Assembly: GCA_003116875.1 (NCBI GenBank)
Contig: BCKT01000002.1
Span: forward strand, 2,106,425 to 2,131,164
DNA: 24,740 nucleotides
Origin: Takashimella koratensis
Lineage: Eukaryota > Basidiomycota > Tremellomycetes > Trichosporonales > Tetragoniomycetaceae
Direction of reading: 5' to 3'
Part shown: piece after piece, positions 1-9,620 of the stretch
How the letters are laid out: each line of letters starts with the position of its first letter
How positions within the stretch are numbered: the first letter of the stretch is position 1
Notes under the pieces: generated by a model
What the model was told of the DNA's origin: nothing
Database searches by the model: none
Seen by the model: the letters and a program-made list of their open reading frames with translations, nothing else
Program-made: the position numbers and the translations under genes

Positions 1-44
<44 letters not shown>
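1..44. repeat. (TG)22 microsatellite at left edge
   Basis: Perfect TG dinucleotide run that starts at the window edge, so its true length is unknown. It lies 140 bases upstream of the ERG1 start codon. It stays open when translated (Cys-Val repeats), but this is almost certainly untranslated promoter or leader sequence. Confidence 0.97.
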
Positions 45-45
<1 letters not shown>

Positions 46-156
46 ATCGTATCATGCTGTCGGGCTAGATCGCAAATGAATTCTGTGTCCATGTCCCCAT
101 CTATCCATTCATATAATCCCACCCCTATCCTCCCCTCTTCTCTTCCCTCTGCAACA

Positions 157-173
157 CCCCCCCCCCCCCCCCC
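157..173 (+). repeat. C17 homopolymer in ERG1 leader
   Basis: Run of 17 C residues ending ten bases before the chosen ATG of ERG1, inside a C/T-rich leader. A tract of this kind is prone to length variation and sequencing error. If translation began at the upstream in-frame ATG (76), its length would decide the frame. Confidence 0.9.
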
Positions 174-183
174 AGCCTACATC

Positions 184-2301
184 ATGTCCTCTTCCTCTTC
201 CTCTCCCTCCCCTTCCTACTCTCCCGAAATCATCATCGTCGGCGCTGGCATTGCTGGCTCTTCGCTCGCCTTTTCCCTCTCCCAATCCGGCCGCTCGGTC
301 CTCCTCATCGAGCGTGACCTCTCCGAGCCCGACCGGATCGTTGGCGAACTTCTCCAACCTGGAGGGGTATCGGCGCTTCATCGGCTAGGTATGGCGGACT
401 GTTTGAGCGGGATCGACGCGACACCCGTCTTGGGTTACTGTGTCGTTGCGGGAGAAAGGCAGGTGGCGATTCCGTACCCGGATACCGAGTCGCTCGATCC
501 CATAGAGGGAGAAAAGGGGCAGAATGCGGGGAAAGGCGTGGGTAATTCCAAGTGGGTAGTAGACAGCAAGAGTGGGAGAAAAGAAGGGAGAAGTTTCCAT
601 CATGGTAGATTGATTCAAGCGTTACGATCAAAGTGCCGCACGTCGCCCAACCTTACCATTGTCGAAGGCACAGTACGCGACCTGATCTACTGCCCACACA
701 CCTCTCGGGTCCTTGGTGTCTCCACTTCTCTCAAACGTACCCCCTCTTCCACCTCCGCCTCCGCCTCCGCCTCCACCTCCGGCTCCTCGACCGACGCCAT
801 CACCGAGTCTTCTCCTTCGACCGTCGCGCGCAACTTGTACGCGCCGCTGACGATCATCGCCGACGGCTGTTTCTCCAAGTTCCGAACGACAAAGGGCGCG
901 CGTGTTCCGGTCCCATCAACGCGATCGCATTTTGTCGGGACGGTGGTGAAGGATGCCGATATGCCGATGCCGCATCACGGGACGGTCTGCCTCACGCCCG
1001 AGGGACCGGTGTTGCTGTACCAAATCGGAAACGAGGCGAGGGAGACGAGGATGTTGGTGGATGTCAAGGGGAAGCTGCCCAGTCAAGCCGACGGTTCGCT
1101 CAAGGTAAGTCGGTCCTCGTGTTCCTTTCACTTCCCAAACTTTTTCCTTTCCACATTTTTCGTTCTTCCGTTCTGCTCACTGACATTCTTCCCACTTTTT
1201 TTCTTTGGCCAGAACTACATTATTGAGAAATACGTTCCTCACCTACCTCTTGGCGTTCAACAACCCGTTCTAGACTCTTTATCCAACCAACGACTCCGAT
1301 CCATGCCCAACTCTTTCCTCCCTCCATCGATGCAAGGTCTCGCGCACTCTCTCTCTGGCGCTATCCTCGTTGGCGATGCTTGGAACATGCGTCACCCACT
1401 CACAGGTGGCGGTATGACAGTCGCGTTTCACGACGCCCTCCTCCTCACAGAATACCTCAAGCCCAGCGAAGCACTCCCCGCAGGAAGGGAAGGGTTGGAG
1501 AATTGGGATGAGATTAGTGAGAGGTTGAGAGACTGGTTTTGGAGGAGGAAAAAATTGGCGGGTACGGTGAATGTCTTGAGTATGGCGCTTTACGATTTGT
1601 TCGGTGGAGCAGATGGTGAGTCCAGCAATAGCGAGGCCGTGGCGAGTTGAGGGATATAGTGGAAATGGGCGCTTGTCAAGGTTGAGATAGTTTTATGGCA
1701 ATTGGGCGCTGACTAAATCATCTCCAGACGACCTGGCAATGTTGCGAGAAGGCTGCTTCAAGTACTTTGAGCTCGGAGGGACTTGCGTCTCCGACCCTGT
1801 CGGCTTGCTCTCGGCGTGAGTCCTCTCTCTTGCTCTTTACCTCTCTCTCTCTTCTCTTCTCCTTCCTAATACTATCTGACTCTGACTGACCTTGAACCGC
1901 GTCCCACGTTCACTTTCCCTGCACCAAACTCGACTCTCACACCAGCCTCGCCCCTCGCCCCGCTATCCTCTTCTACCACTTCTTCTCGGTCGCATTATAC
2001 AGTATCTACCTATTGTTCAAGAACGGCCCTCCACCAGCAAGTGGGAAGAAGAGTACAAAACCGGGTTGGTTGGACGTTCCTTATCTAATGTTCTTTAGCG
2101 CTAAAATCGTAAGTAAAAGTGTTGCATCGAGAATCCCCCGCTCCCACCTTTGTGTCTACTGTCTGTTCTGATCTTCCTCCTCTTCCTTCTCTTCCTTGGA
2201 GCTTCGCTCCTGACCCACTTAGGATACGTACTGACCATGGACAGTTCTACACCGCCTGCGTCGTCTTCCTTCCCGTCATGGCGTCCGAGCTCCGCGTCTA
2301 G
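184..2301 (+). CDS. ERG1: Squalene monooxygenase (squalene epoxidase)
   Basis: FAD enzyme that epoxidises squalene to 2,3-oxidosqualene in ergosterol synthesis. The family acts at the ER membrane and is the terbinafine target. Exons: 184-1104, 1213-1615, 1728-1815, 1946-2108, 2245-2301; 543 residues (yeast Erg1 is about 500). Seen: Rossmann motif GAGIAG (20-25) followed by the strand ending in E43; DRIVGELLQPGG (50-61); the second FAD motif GDAWNMRHPLTGGGMTV in exon 2; and the conserved EGCFKYFELGG and C-terminal hydrophobic segments in exons 3-5. ATG 184 directly precedes the FAD domain. In-frame ATGs at 76 and 91 would add a proline-rich leader and are less likely. A Ser/Thr/Ala-rich insert lies near residues 190-215. 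Intron 1 (1105-1212) is 108 nt and has no in-frame stop. It is tail-to-tail with the PH-domain gene. Confidence 0.97.
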
Positions 2302-2716
2302 CCATTGAGTCGTCTAGCCGTCTAGTCCAAATCATCACCAACCGGGCCTTTCCCGACGGTACATACGTACATGAACACCACATTCCCCCACGCGCGTCCG
2401 TCCTGCTTCACACCTTTTTTCGAACATTTCCCAGCCTTTTCGAATCCCATCTGACCTTATTGCCTTCTGTCTTTCTGCACTATTCTCTCCTTACCTGTAG
2501 ATTCCTAGTCCGTTCTCTAGATCATAGTTATAGTCGGTACAGACAACCCGACCCACATGCATCGCCCTTCTCACCCCTAACCACTCCATTCCTGAGTATA
2601 TTACATTATTGCATAGTCCTTCGTCTTCCTGCCTTCCTCCATACCTACTTTCCTTACTGTCCTATCCAACCTAATCCCCAACTACCTACTCCCAGACGGT
2701 TCCACTATACTACATT
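2302..2716. other. Tail-to-tail spacer between ERG1 and PH-domain gene
   Basis: About 415 bases holding the two 3' ends. The sequence is C/T-rich with scattered short AT stretches. I see no gene, RNA or repeat in it. Open frames here lack any recognisable domain. Confidence 0.7.
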
Positions 2717-5700
2717 CTAATGGGCTGCGCCAGCTTCGTGGAACCTCCTAGACGCATCGGCCACTGCCGATTTCGCGATATACGTTGCGCTTCTTGCTCG
2801 ATTCTCACCTCCCACTACCCCTGCTCCTCCTCCAGTCCCGTCCGTACCCACCCCTCCTATTCCGCCCGCTCCGGCACCGGGTGGAGGTCTTGTCGATATC
2901 GGACTCGATACAATCTGCTGCAATGGTTGACTCGAGACTAAACCTATCCCGGTCCCTGTCCCTGTCCCTGTCCCTGTCCCTCCGCTTCCGCCTCCTCCGA
3001 TCCCGTCCGCTCCCGTCCCGATTCCTGCTCCTTCAGAACCTGCTGCCGCGCTTGAGTATATGTCCGATGGGATCGGCGTCGGCGGCTGCTGTGTCAACAC
3101 CGGGACTACCCGTTCCCCCAAGTGCTGTCCATGCTGTTGTTGCTGCTGCAATTGCGACCCACCACCACCTGCGCTCCCACTCCCACTGGCGCTCCTCTCC
3201 CTTTCCCGATTCAACAACGCTCTGACCGCCGCCAACCACTTGATCTCATCTTCCTCCGTCGGTGCACAGAGGACATACGTCCTTGTTGACGTGATGATCC
3301 TGAACACATTATCCCCTGCTCCACCTGCTCCACCTGCTCCACCTGCTCCACCTCCACCAGCCCCGGACCCGCTGATCGACTTAGGCCCGCCAACGCCCGT
3401 GACTGAGGATGCGGTAGTCCCCGCGCGAGAAACAACACGACTAACGCTCCCACCCAGCCCACCACCGCCCCCACCGCCCCCACCTGAACCGACCCCGGTG
3501 CTCACCCCGCCGCGGTGAGATTGAGAAACCGAGTGCGAAAGAGGTCGGTTCGTATTCCCGTCCTCGCCCGAATCATCAGACGCAGAATCGGCGTCAATCG
3601 CATCCAGGATAGAAGCAAGAGGGACGAACCGTAACGCTCGGGGTTCCTTAAAAAGATCGATCATTAGTATCCAAGCTGAATATGTTACAACCATGACCTT
3701 GAGCCCTACAACTAGTTGACCTGACTCACCATGTGTGACTTGGCGTATGTTAGACCTTGACTTGTGAGGTAAAACCATCGTTTTCGCCACATCTTCCTTC
3801 CTCGCCCTTTACTCCTCTTCATCAGATACGCCGAGAGTATAACCTTATGGGGATCGACGACTCCTCCGTGTACCTGAACCTGGGGCTGCATAGTACCCTG
3901 TGATCCATACGCCACCTGTGATTGAGCAGCTGGCGACCCGATTGGAGTCTGCGAGGGTTGTGCATGTGACTGCGACTGTGCCCACGCATGGTCGGGAGGG
4001 AACGCGGCATTGGGGTCGGAGAAGTACGCGTCCTCTTCTTCGTCTTCAGAACTGAAGGCGCCCCCTGCGGGTGGGTAAGGGACGAGCGACCCCGACCCTT
4101 GTCCCATGTGCGGAGACGTTTCGGAAGCTCCCGGGGCGACAGTTGGTGTCGCAGGACTCGCGGCGACACTGCCTCCTACCGCAGGCACCGGTGGCGCGGG
4201 GGGGATCGAGACGGATGGATTTCGTTTAACCGACGGAGCTCGCCGAGTGGCTCCAACTGGAGGTACCCCGGACCCGACGCCGCCAACGACTGACCCGGGC
4301 GGGCCGGTGCCCAGCGCGAGGCTCGGGTGCGGGACGATCGGGTTGGACAAGCGACGGGCGATGAAGTCTGCCGAAGGCGGGGGAGCCGACCGCGGCTGGC
4401 TAGGCTGGGGTGGGTGGGACGGGTGAGATGGAGTCGACTGGGTGAGGCTGATTCCTGCCATCTGAGAGGTGAGGGTATTTCCCCCACCTCCGGGCGCGGC
4501 AACACATGTACCGCCACCGACGGCGACGCTGTCGATCGGACTGACTGGCGCACCACCGACCGTTGCCGACGGCTGGCGTGGAGAAAAGTAACCCCCTCCA
4601 GGTAACGGCGATGGGTCGATCGGTGATATCGGTCCTGCACCTGGACTCACGCCTTGCCCGCTCGGCGCGTGCCCTATCCCCAACGCGGCGGTGTGCGCGT
4701 GTGCTTGACCCGCGATCCCCGGCACGACTCCTCCCGCTGCCGCCTTATCCTTGTCCTTCTGGGCCTGGACTCGCCTCGCTTCCTCTTCTTCTCGTTCCGC
4801 CATCCGCCGACGAGCTAAATTGATCGCACGCACCCACTCGTCCATCTCGTCTTGGCTCGACGCCTTGGCAAAGAAACTCCGCTTCGAAGTCACGATACCA
4901 AAAGCGAAACTGTGCTTCTTCACAGTCACGGGAGCGACGGTGTGCACGTGGTGGAGGTCGATCACCCGCGAGAGGGAGTATTCCTGGGGTCGTATTAATA
5001 AGGTCAGAGGAGAGAAGTGATATCAGCAAGGAGGATAAACCGAGGACAAGGTAAAAATTGGCTCACTCGGTCGTCTTTGTAATATGCGAGTTTGTTCGTC
5101 CTCAGCACAAACCATTTGCGCTTCCATACCTGCAAAGAAAGCCTTAGTGCGGTTCTTCCCCACTTCCCTCATATCCACCATGATCCTCATGACTTTTCAC
5201 GCCGATCACGACCACATTGAACCTGCACAAACCACTCACCTTTCTCCTTTCCTGCTTCTTCCATAGATACCCGCTCTTATACACTCTTTCCCCTTCCATT
5301 CCTCTCTGCAATTCACCTTCGTGCGCGTCTAATTCTTCCGACTCTGCACCTTCTGCGCCCTCTGCCCCCTCTTCGTTCTCTTCCAACAGATCCATCTCGT
5401 CCATCTCCCCTTCCTCGAGCGCGGACCCTGTGAACCCACTGACCCCGCTCGAACTTGGCCGGCGCTCTGCGATCGCACTAAGCGTCATCGGCGCAACACT
5501 CCCTCCGCCAACACTTCCCCCGCCTACCCCAACACCCACGCCAGCGGTGCCTGCTGGTGCTAAGGTCGGGGAGTAAGGGTAGTTGTTGAGCACAGGGGAG
5601 CCGATTGCTTGAGAGCTGGTGTGAGACGAGTCGGACTCGTATCCTGATGGGTGCTGCTGGTGACCACGCTGGAGTATATCAGCACGTTGTCGATATATGA

Positions 5701-6085
5701 GGAGGTGTATTGGAGTTTGCGGTCAAGTCTTTGCCAGAGTACATTTGTGGGAGAGTGATTGCAAGGGAGGCGTGAGAGCAAAGACGCCAGGCACGTCCCG
5801 AGCTTGTTCTCAGCTCACCTTGGGAGGTCCCGACCTAGCTGCTGATCTCACCGACAGCTTTCGTTCGATCTCTGACTTTGACGGTGGGTCTGCAGGTTTC
5901 TGCGCCGGCGACGGGTGTCCCGGTTGAGTCTGAGGTTGGGACTGCATCGAGGGCTGGGAGGTGGGTGGTTGAGGTGGAGGGACGTGCGCAGGGGTAGAGG
6001 TAGAGGTGGAGGCGGTGGTGCTGATGGGCTCGCCAAGCGGCAGCGGTGGGGCGGTGGACGACGGCGAGGGAGGGGGTCGGCTCAT
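2717..6085 (-). CDS. Tandem PH-domain protein (Opy1-like)
   Basis: Large protein with two pleckstrin-homology domains, probably a phosphoinositide-binding membrane adaptor. Exons in coding order: 6085-5819, 5668-5240, 5129-5067, 4983-3730, 3646-2717; 980 residues. PH1 is about 218-310: it opens with GYLWKK, continues with WKRKWFVLR and ends with the C-terminal helix containing DEWVRAI. PH2 starts near 632 (AYLMKR, then MWRKRWFYLTSQGL) and ends near 819 (EIKWLAAVRALL). Its middle is interrupted by about 90 Gly/Ser-rich residues. Flanking regions are Pro/Ser- and Gly-rich. ATG 6085 (MSRPPPSP) is the first sensible start; the frame upstream only reads His-Thr repeats from a TG microsatellite. 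Yeast Opy1 also has two PH domains but is far shorter, so that name is an analogy. The gene is divergent from SUV3. Confidence 0.88.
2954..2977. repeat. Hexanucleotide ccctgt x4 inside PH-domain gene
   Basis: Four perfect copies of ccctgt, which read on the minus strand as alternating Gly-Thr codons in the C-terminal low-complexity tail of the PH protein. The unit preserves frame. Confidence 0.9.
3315..3350. repeat. 9-bp cctgctcca x4 inside PH2 insert
   Basis: Four perfect 9-base units encode the repeated Gly-Gly-Ala stretch that interrupts PH2. The length is a multiple of three, so copy-number change would keep the frame. Confidence 0.92.
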
Positions 6086-6180
6086 GTCGTGGTCCGGGAG
6101 ATGCCGAGTTGGGGGTAGGGGGTGAGCGAGGGTAGGGGGAGGAGGAAACAGAGGGGGAGACGGAAGGAGGTGGAATGGAG

Positions 6181-6253
<73 letters not shown>

Positions 6254-6519
6254 GGGGTGAGGGCGTGTGTGTGAGCGTATGTGGGGACGGGAGTGATGGC
6301 ATATGTTGTTGTTAGGGTTAGAATAGCCTCTTATATCCTCCACCCACATATGGGCCTGCACCTAGCGTGCTTGGCGGAGTACAAAGACACTATACAGCGT
6401 CCCTGCGATCGGCAATCTCATGTTTCAACTTTTCCACTCTTCTCGGTCCACTTTTGCTCTTCAACCCAAACTCTTAGTTAGCGATACAACCCAAGACGAT
6501 ACCGGGAGACCGAAGAGCG
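6086..6519. promoter_or_regulatory. Head-to-head promoter region of PH gene and SUV3
   Basis: About 430 bases between two divergent start codons. It contains a long TG microsatellite (6182-6251), a telomere-like TTAGGGTTAG (6312-6321), and a mixed C/T-rich stretch ahead of the SUV3 ATG. I see no TATA box I would defend. Confidence 0.7.
6182..6251. repeat. (TG)35 microsatellite
   Basis: Uninterrupted 70-base TG run starting 97 bases upstream of the PH-gene ATG and ending about 270 bases upstream of the SUV3 ATG. It is likely in the leader or promoter of the PH gene. Alternating purine-pyrimidine of this length can adopt Z-DNA and is likely polymorphic in length. Confidence 0.97.
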
Positions 6520-9243
6520 ATGAAGCGCATCGTATCCACCACCGCGAGGGTCACGACCACCAGTGGGAAAAGGATATTCGCTACTCCCTTCCCAGCTCCT
6601 CGCGCATCGTCTTCCACATACAACTCGTCAACATGCCCATCGTGTCGACAACTGACCACCTCTTGTACCCCGATTATCCTCCCCCGATTCACCTTTTCTC
6701 AATCTCCCATCCCATCCTCATCCTCCCGACCACTCTACACACCTCCTATCTCCTCATACACATCTTCCCGCCGCCGCTCGGCTAGCTCCTCCTCGTCCTT
6801 CACACCAACCCCTTCCCCCACATTCTCCGCCGGCCCACTCGTCCGCGCCCTCCTCACTCGTCTTGAAGAATGGGTTTCTTCCGAACGAGTGAAACGACGC
6901 CTCGAGACCTACGGGTTCGAACACGATACCGCCGTCTCCACTCTCCAATCTTGGTCGGACGATATTTCGCCTAAACTTCGGTCGATCCTTAAAGCGATCC
7001 ACAATGCGTCGACCTCGCGTAAAACTACAAACCAGTCTCCCTCCGCGTCTAGCTCCTCTACCACAACTGTCGACGCCCCTGTTCCCAGCTTCGAGGCACT
7101 CGCTGAGTTCGGATTTGACGTAGCGTCGCTCCGCCTCGCTCATGACGCTGGGGACCCGGGACAAGTTTTCGAGGCTGCTCTTCACCGACACCACCTCATC
7201 TTCTGCCTCACCCACCCAACAACACCGCCTCACCTCGTTCCACACCTTCAAGCACTACTACGAGCGACAGACGTCTCCCGACTGGCGTCTACTGGCTACA
7301 CCTCTGCGCGATCCATGAGCCGGCACTTCCACCTGCACGTTGGACCGACCAACTCTGGCAAGACGTACTCTGCTCTCAAAGCCTTGTCGAGCGCGCGCAC
7401 GGGAGTCTACGCCGGCCCCCTCCGGTTGCTCGCGCATGAGGTGTGGGAACGTGTCAACCTCGGCACCGTTGGTGGGATGGAGGGGGTTGGGCGGCAGTGT
7501 AACTTGCTGACAGGGGAAGAACGGCGTGTTGTCCACCCTGACGCTGGGTTGCTCAGCTGCACCGTCGAGATGGTTCCCCCTACCGCGGCCGAGGGTGAGC
7601 CATGGGACGTTGTAGTGATCGACGAAATTCAAATGATGGGTGATTCTCATCGCGGCGGGGCTTGGACGAACGCCGTCATGGGTGTCTCAGCCAACGAGAT
7701 TCACCTCTGCGGAGATGATACCGCCGTCGACCTGCTCCGTTCCATGGTGGCGTCTTTCGGAACAGATACCCTCACAGTACACAGGTACGAGCGCCTGACG
7801 CCTCTTCGAGTCGCCGACGAAAGCCTCGACGGCGACTGGAGCAAAGTCGCCGCAGGTGATTGCGTGGTCACGTTCTCTCGCACGGGTATCTTCGCAGTGA
7901 AGAGGCTCGTAGAGAAACAGGCCGGGAAGAAATGCGCCGTCGTATATGGGGCGTTACCGCCAGAGACGAGAGCAGAGCAGGCCAGGGAGTTTAATGATGA
8001 GAATGGGAGGGCAGAGGTACTAGTCGCGAGTGATGCTGTGGGCATGGGGCTGAACCTGTAAGTGGTGGGCTGCGAAGGACTGAAAGGATCGAATGTGACC
8101 ATAGCTGACGAGGTTTACAGGAAAATCAACAGGATCATCTTTGAGAGCATGACCAAGTTTGATGGGCGGAAGGAAGTACCCTTGGCGCTTACGCAGATCA
8201 AGCAGATCGCTGGTCGTGCGGGCCGATTCGGCATGCAACGGACTTCTACGCCGTCACCACCTCGACCGGAGTCTACCACTACCGCCCCAGAGTCTACCAC
8301 TACCGGCCCCTCACCTTCGCTGAGCGGGCCGGACGACGTCCCTCTTTCCGGCGGGGTCGTGACCACCTTCCACTCTGACGACCTCTCCACCTTGCGCCAC
8401 TCTCTACCCAAGCCTCTCCCGCCCCTGACCCGGGCGGTAATGGACGTTCCCTACTCTGCACTCTCCGAGCTCTCGGCGCTCCTTCACCCTTCTACGCCTT
8501 TCCACGAACTACAAGACCACATGGCGGCACTCGTGCGTCTCCCATCATCGACATCCCTGGGCTCCTCCGACCAGAAGACCGCACAGATGCGTGTCGTCGA
8601 GCCCTTCCGTGACGCTCTGGGTCTAGCTGAAGTCGATCTGCTGTCCTACGCCCCCGTGAATCGGCGAGACGAGCGGGTTATGGGCGTGTTCACTTCGATC
8701 GTCGCGAACTTTGCTGATTTCGGGATCGTCAAGATCCAAGATGTCCTTGAATCATCGGCTTCGAGGATGCTCGACACCCTCGAGATGGTGGAAGACACTC
8801 TCGCGTCTCTTCCTCCCTTGGATCTGGAAAATCAAAACAACAAAGGTCCACGTACACCTCAGATGCTCATCTCGAGTCTACCGCTACTCGAATCGCTGCA
8901 CAAGTCGTTGGTGCTGTACATCTGGCTGTCGTTTAGACTCGATATAGGGTTCCCGGACCGGGCAGATGCCGTGTCGCTCAAAGAGAGAACAGAGAGGGTG
9001 TTGGAGGCGTGTCTTGAAAGGCTACCGGGTCCGAGGGATAAAGGGAAGAGAAGGGATAAGGAGAAGGAGAGGGATGGGAGGGGGCGCAAAGCGGATGGGA
9101 AAGGTGGGAAGGGACAAGGAGAAGAGGTTGAGAAGGGTGGGAAGAGCGGGAAGGGGAAGAAGCCGATCGAGTGGATGGATAGAGACGAGGTGAAGCGCAG
9201 GTCGGCGGGCAAGCAGTGGGGTCGGGTCACCCTTGTCGAGTGA
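6520..9243 (+). CDS. SUV3: Mitochondrial ATP-dependent RNA helicase SUV3
   Basis: Superfamily 2 RNA helicase. In yeast it is the helicase of the mitochondrial degradosome, working with the exoribonuclease Dss1. Exons: 6520-8057 and 8121-9243, with one 63-nt intron inside the codon after GMGLN; 886 residues (yeast about 737). Seen: an N-terminus rich in Arg/Ser/Thr and almost free of acidic residues, typical of a mitochondrial presequence; motif I GPTNSGKT (275-282); motif II DEIQ (368-371); motif V region SDAVGMGLNL ending at 513; and motif VI QIAGRAGRFG (541-550). A family C-terminal helical domain follows. A Pro/Ser/Thr insert after motif VI carries a 21-base duplication, and the last 70 residues are rich in Lys, Gly and Arg. 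OPI3 follows on the same strand 377 bases downstream. Confidence 0.97.
8270..8305 (+). repeat. 21-bp near-tandem duplication in SUV3
   Basis: The 15-mer agtctaccactaccg occurs at 8270 and 8291, giving the duplicated peptide PESTTT in a linker just after helicase motif VI. It is in frame, so it looks like a tolerated loop expansion. Confidence 0.85.
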
Positions 9244-9333
9244 GTGAGGGGACGGGGAGGGGTCCAGGGCAAGCATATAGAATAGGTTCAAATACATTTG
9301 CACTGTCACAGATAGCATAGTCTCATCACAACA

Positions 9334-9368
9334 CATCTCATCGCATCTCATCGCATCTCATCTCATCG
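9334..9368 (+). repeat. catctcatcg decamer repeat
   Basis: Two perfect copies of catctcatcg are followed by a degenerate third and fourth (catctca, tctcatcg) about 90 bases after the SUV3 stop. Confidence 0.9.
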
Positions 9369-9520
9369 TCCTACTTGCATGCCACGCCACTGCATCCTCG
9401 CCTGCCACCCCAACCCAACCATATTTATTTAATTGACCCTCCCCCTTTTGTGAATTACCCCATTTGGTTCCGTTTTCCTATTCGTCGTGACTTCTTTTCT
9501 CTTTCCGGTGTAAACAAAGA

Positions 9521-9540
9521 CACACACACACACACACACA
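9521..9540 (+). repeat. (CA)10 microsatellite
   Basis: Ten CA units 80 bases upstream of the OPI3 ATG. It is the third CA/TG run in the window, and all three are in upstream regions of genes. Confidence 0.95.
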
Positions 9541-9620
9541 ATTTCCCCCTTCCCCTCCCCTCCCCCTTCATCTCATCTTCACTGGTCCCTGTCTCTGTCT
9601 CCCCGCTTGACCTCATCGCC

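Larger units (their letters stand above)
9244..9620 (+). promoter_or_regulatory. SUV3-OPI3 spacer and OPI3 promoter
   Basis: This 377-base spacer holds the SUV3 3' end and the OPI3 promoter. It contains a catctcatcg decamer repeat (9334-9368), an AT-rich atatttatttaatt element near 9420 that could serve as a TATA-like element, a (CA)10 run (9521-9540), and a strongly C/T-rich leader up to the ATG. I found no exact inositol/choline element (CATGTGAAAT). Confidence 0.65.

Noticed and set aside
100..135. Sterol-response-like element near the ERG1 start
   Set aside because: aatcccacccc only loosely resembles the SREBP site, and just 183 bases of upstream sequence are present.
4..183. Cys-Val and proline-rich N-terminal extension of ERG1
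   Set aside because: Comes from the TG repeat and C tract. ATG 184 directly precedes the FAD fold as in the family.
3060..3518. Plus-strand Cys- and Pro-rich frame
   Set aside because: Antisense of the Gly/Ser/Gln-rich part of the PH-domain gene; cysteines come from the antisense of CAG/CAA glutamine codons.
6086..6361. N-terminal His-Thr repeat extension of the PH-domain protein
   Set aside because: Translation of the (TG)35 microsatellite. The first sensible Met is at 6085 and the repeat looks like leader sequence.
6905..6930. tRNA-like gggttcgaa boxes (also near 17069 and 16520)
   Set aside because: GGTTCGA-type words occur inside SUV3 and methyltransferase codons or alone. No matching A box or cloverleaf could be built.
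9334..9368. Short regular repeats as a possible CRISPR array
   Set aside because: Ten-base direct repeats without spacers in a eukaryotic intergenic region; a simple minisatellite.
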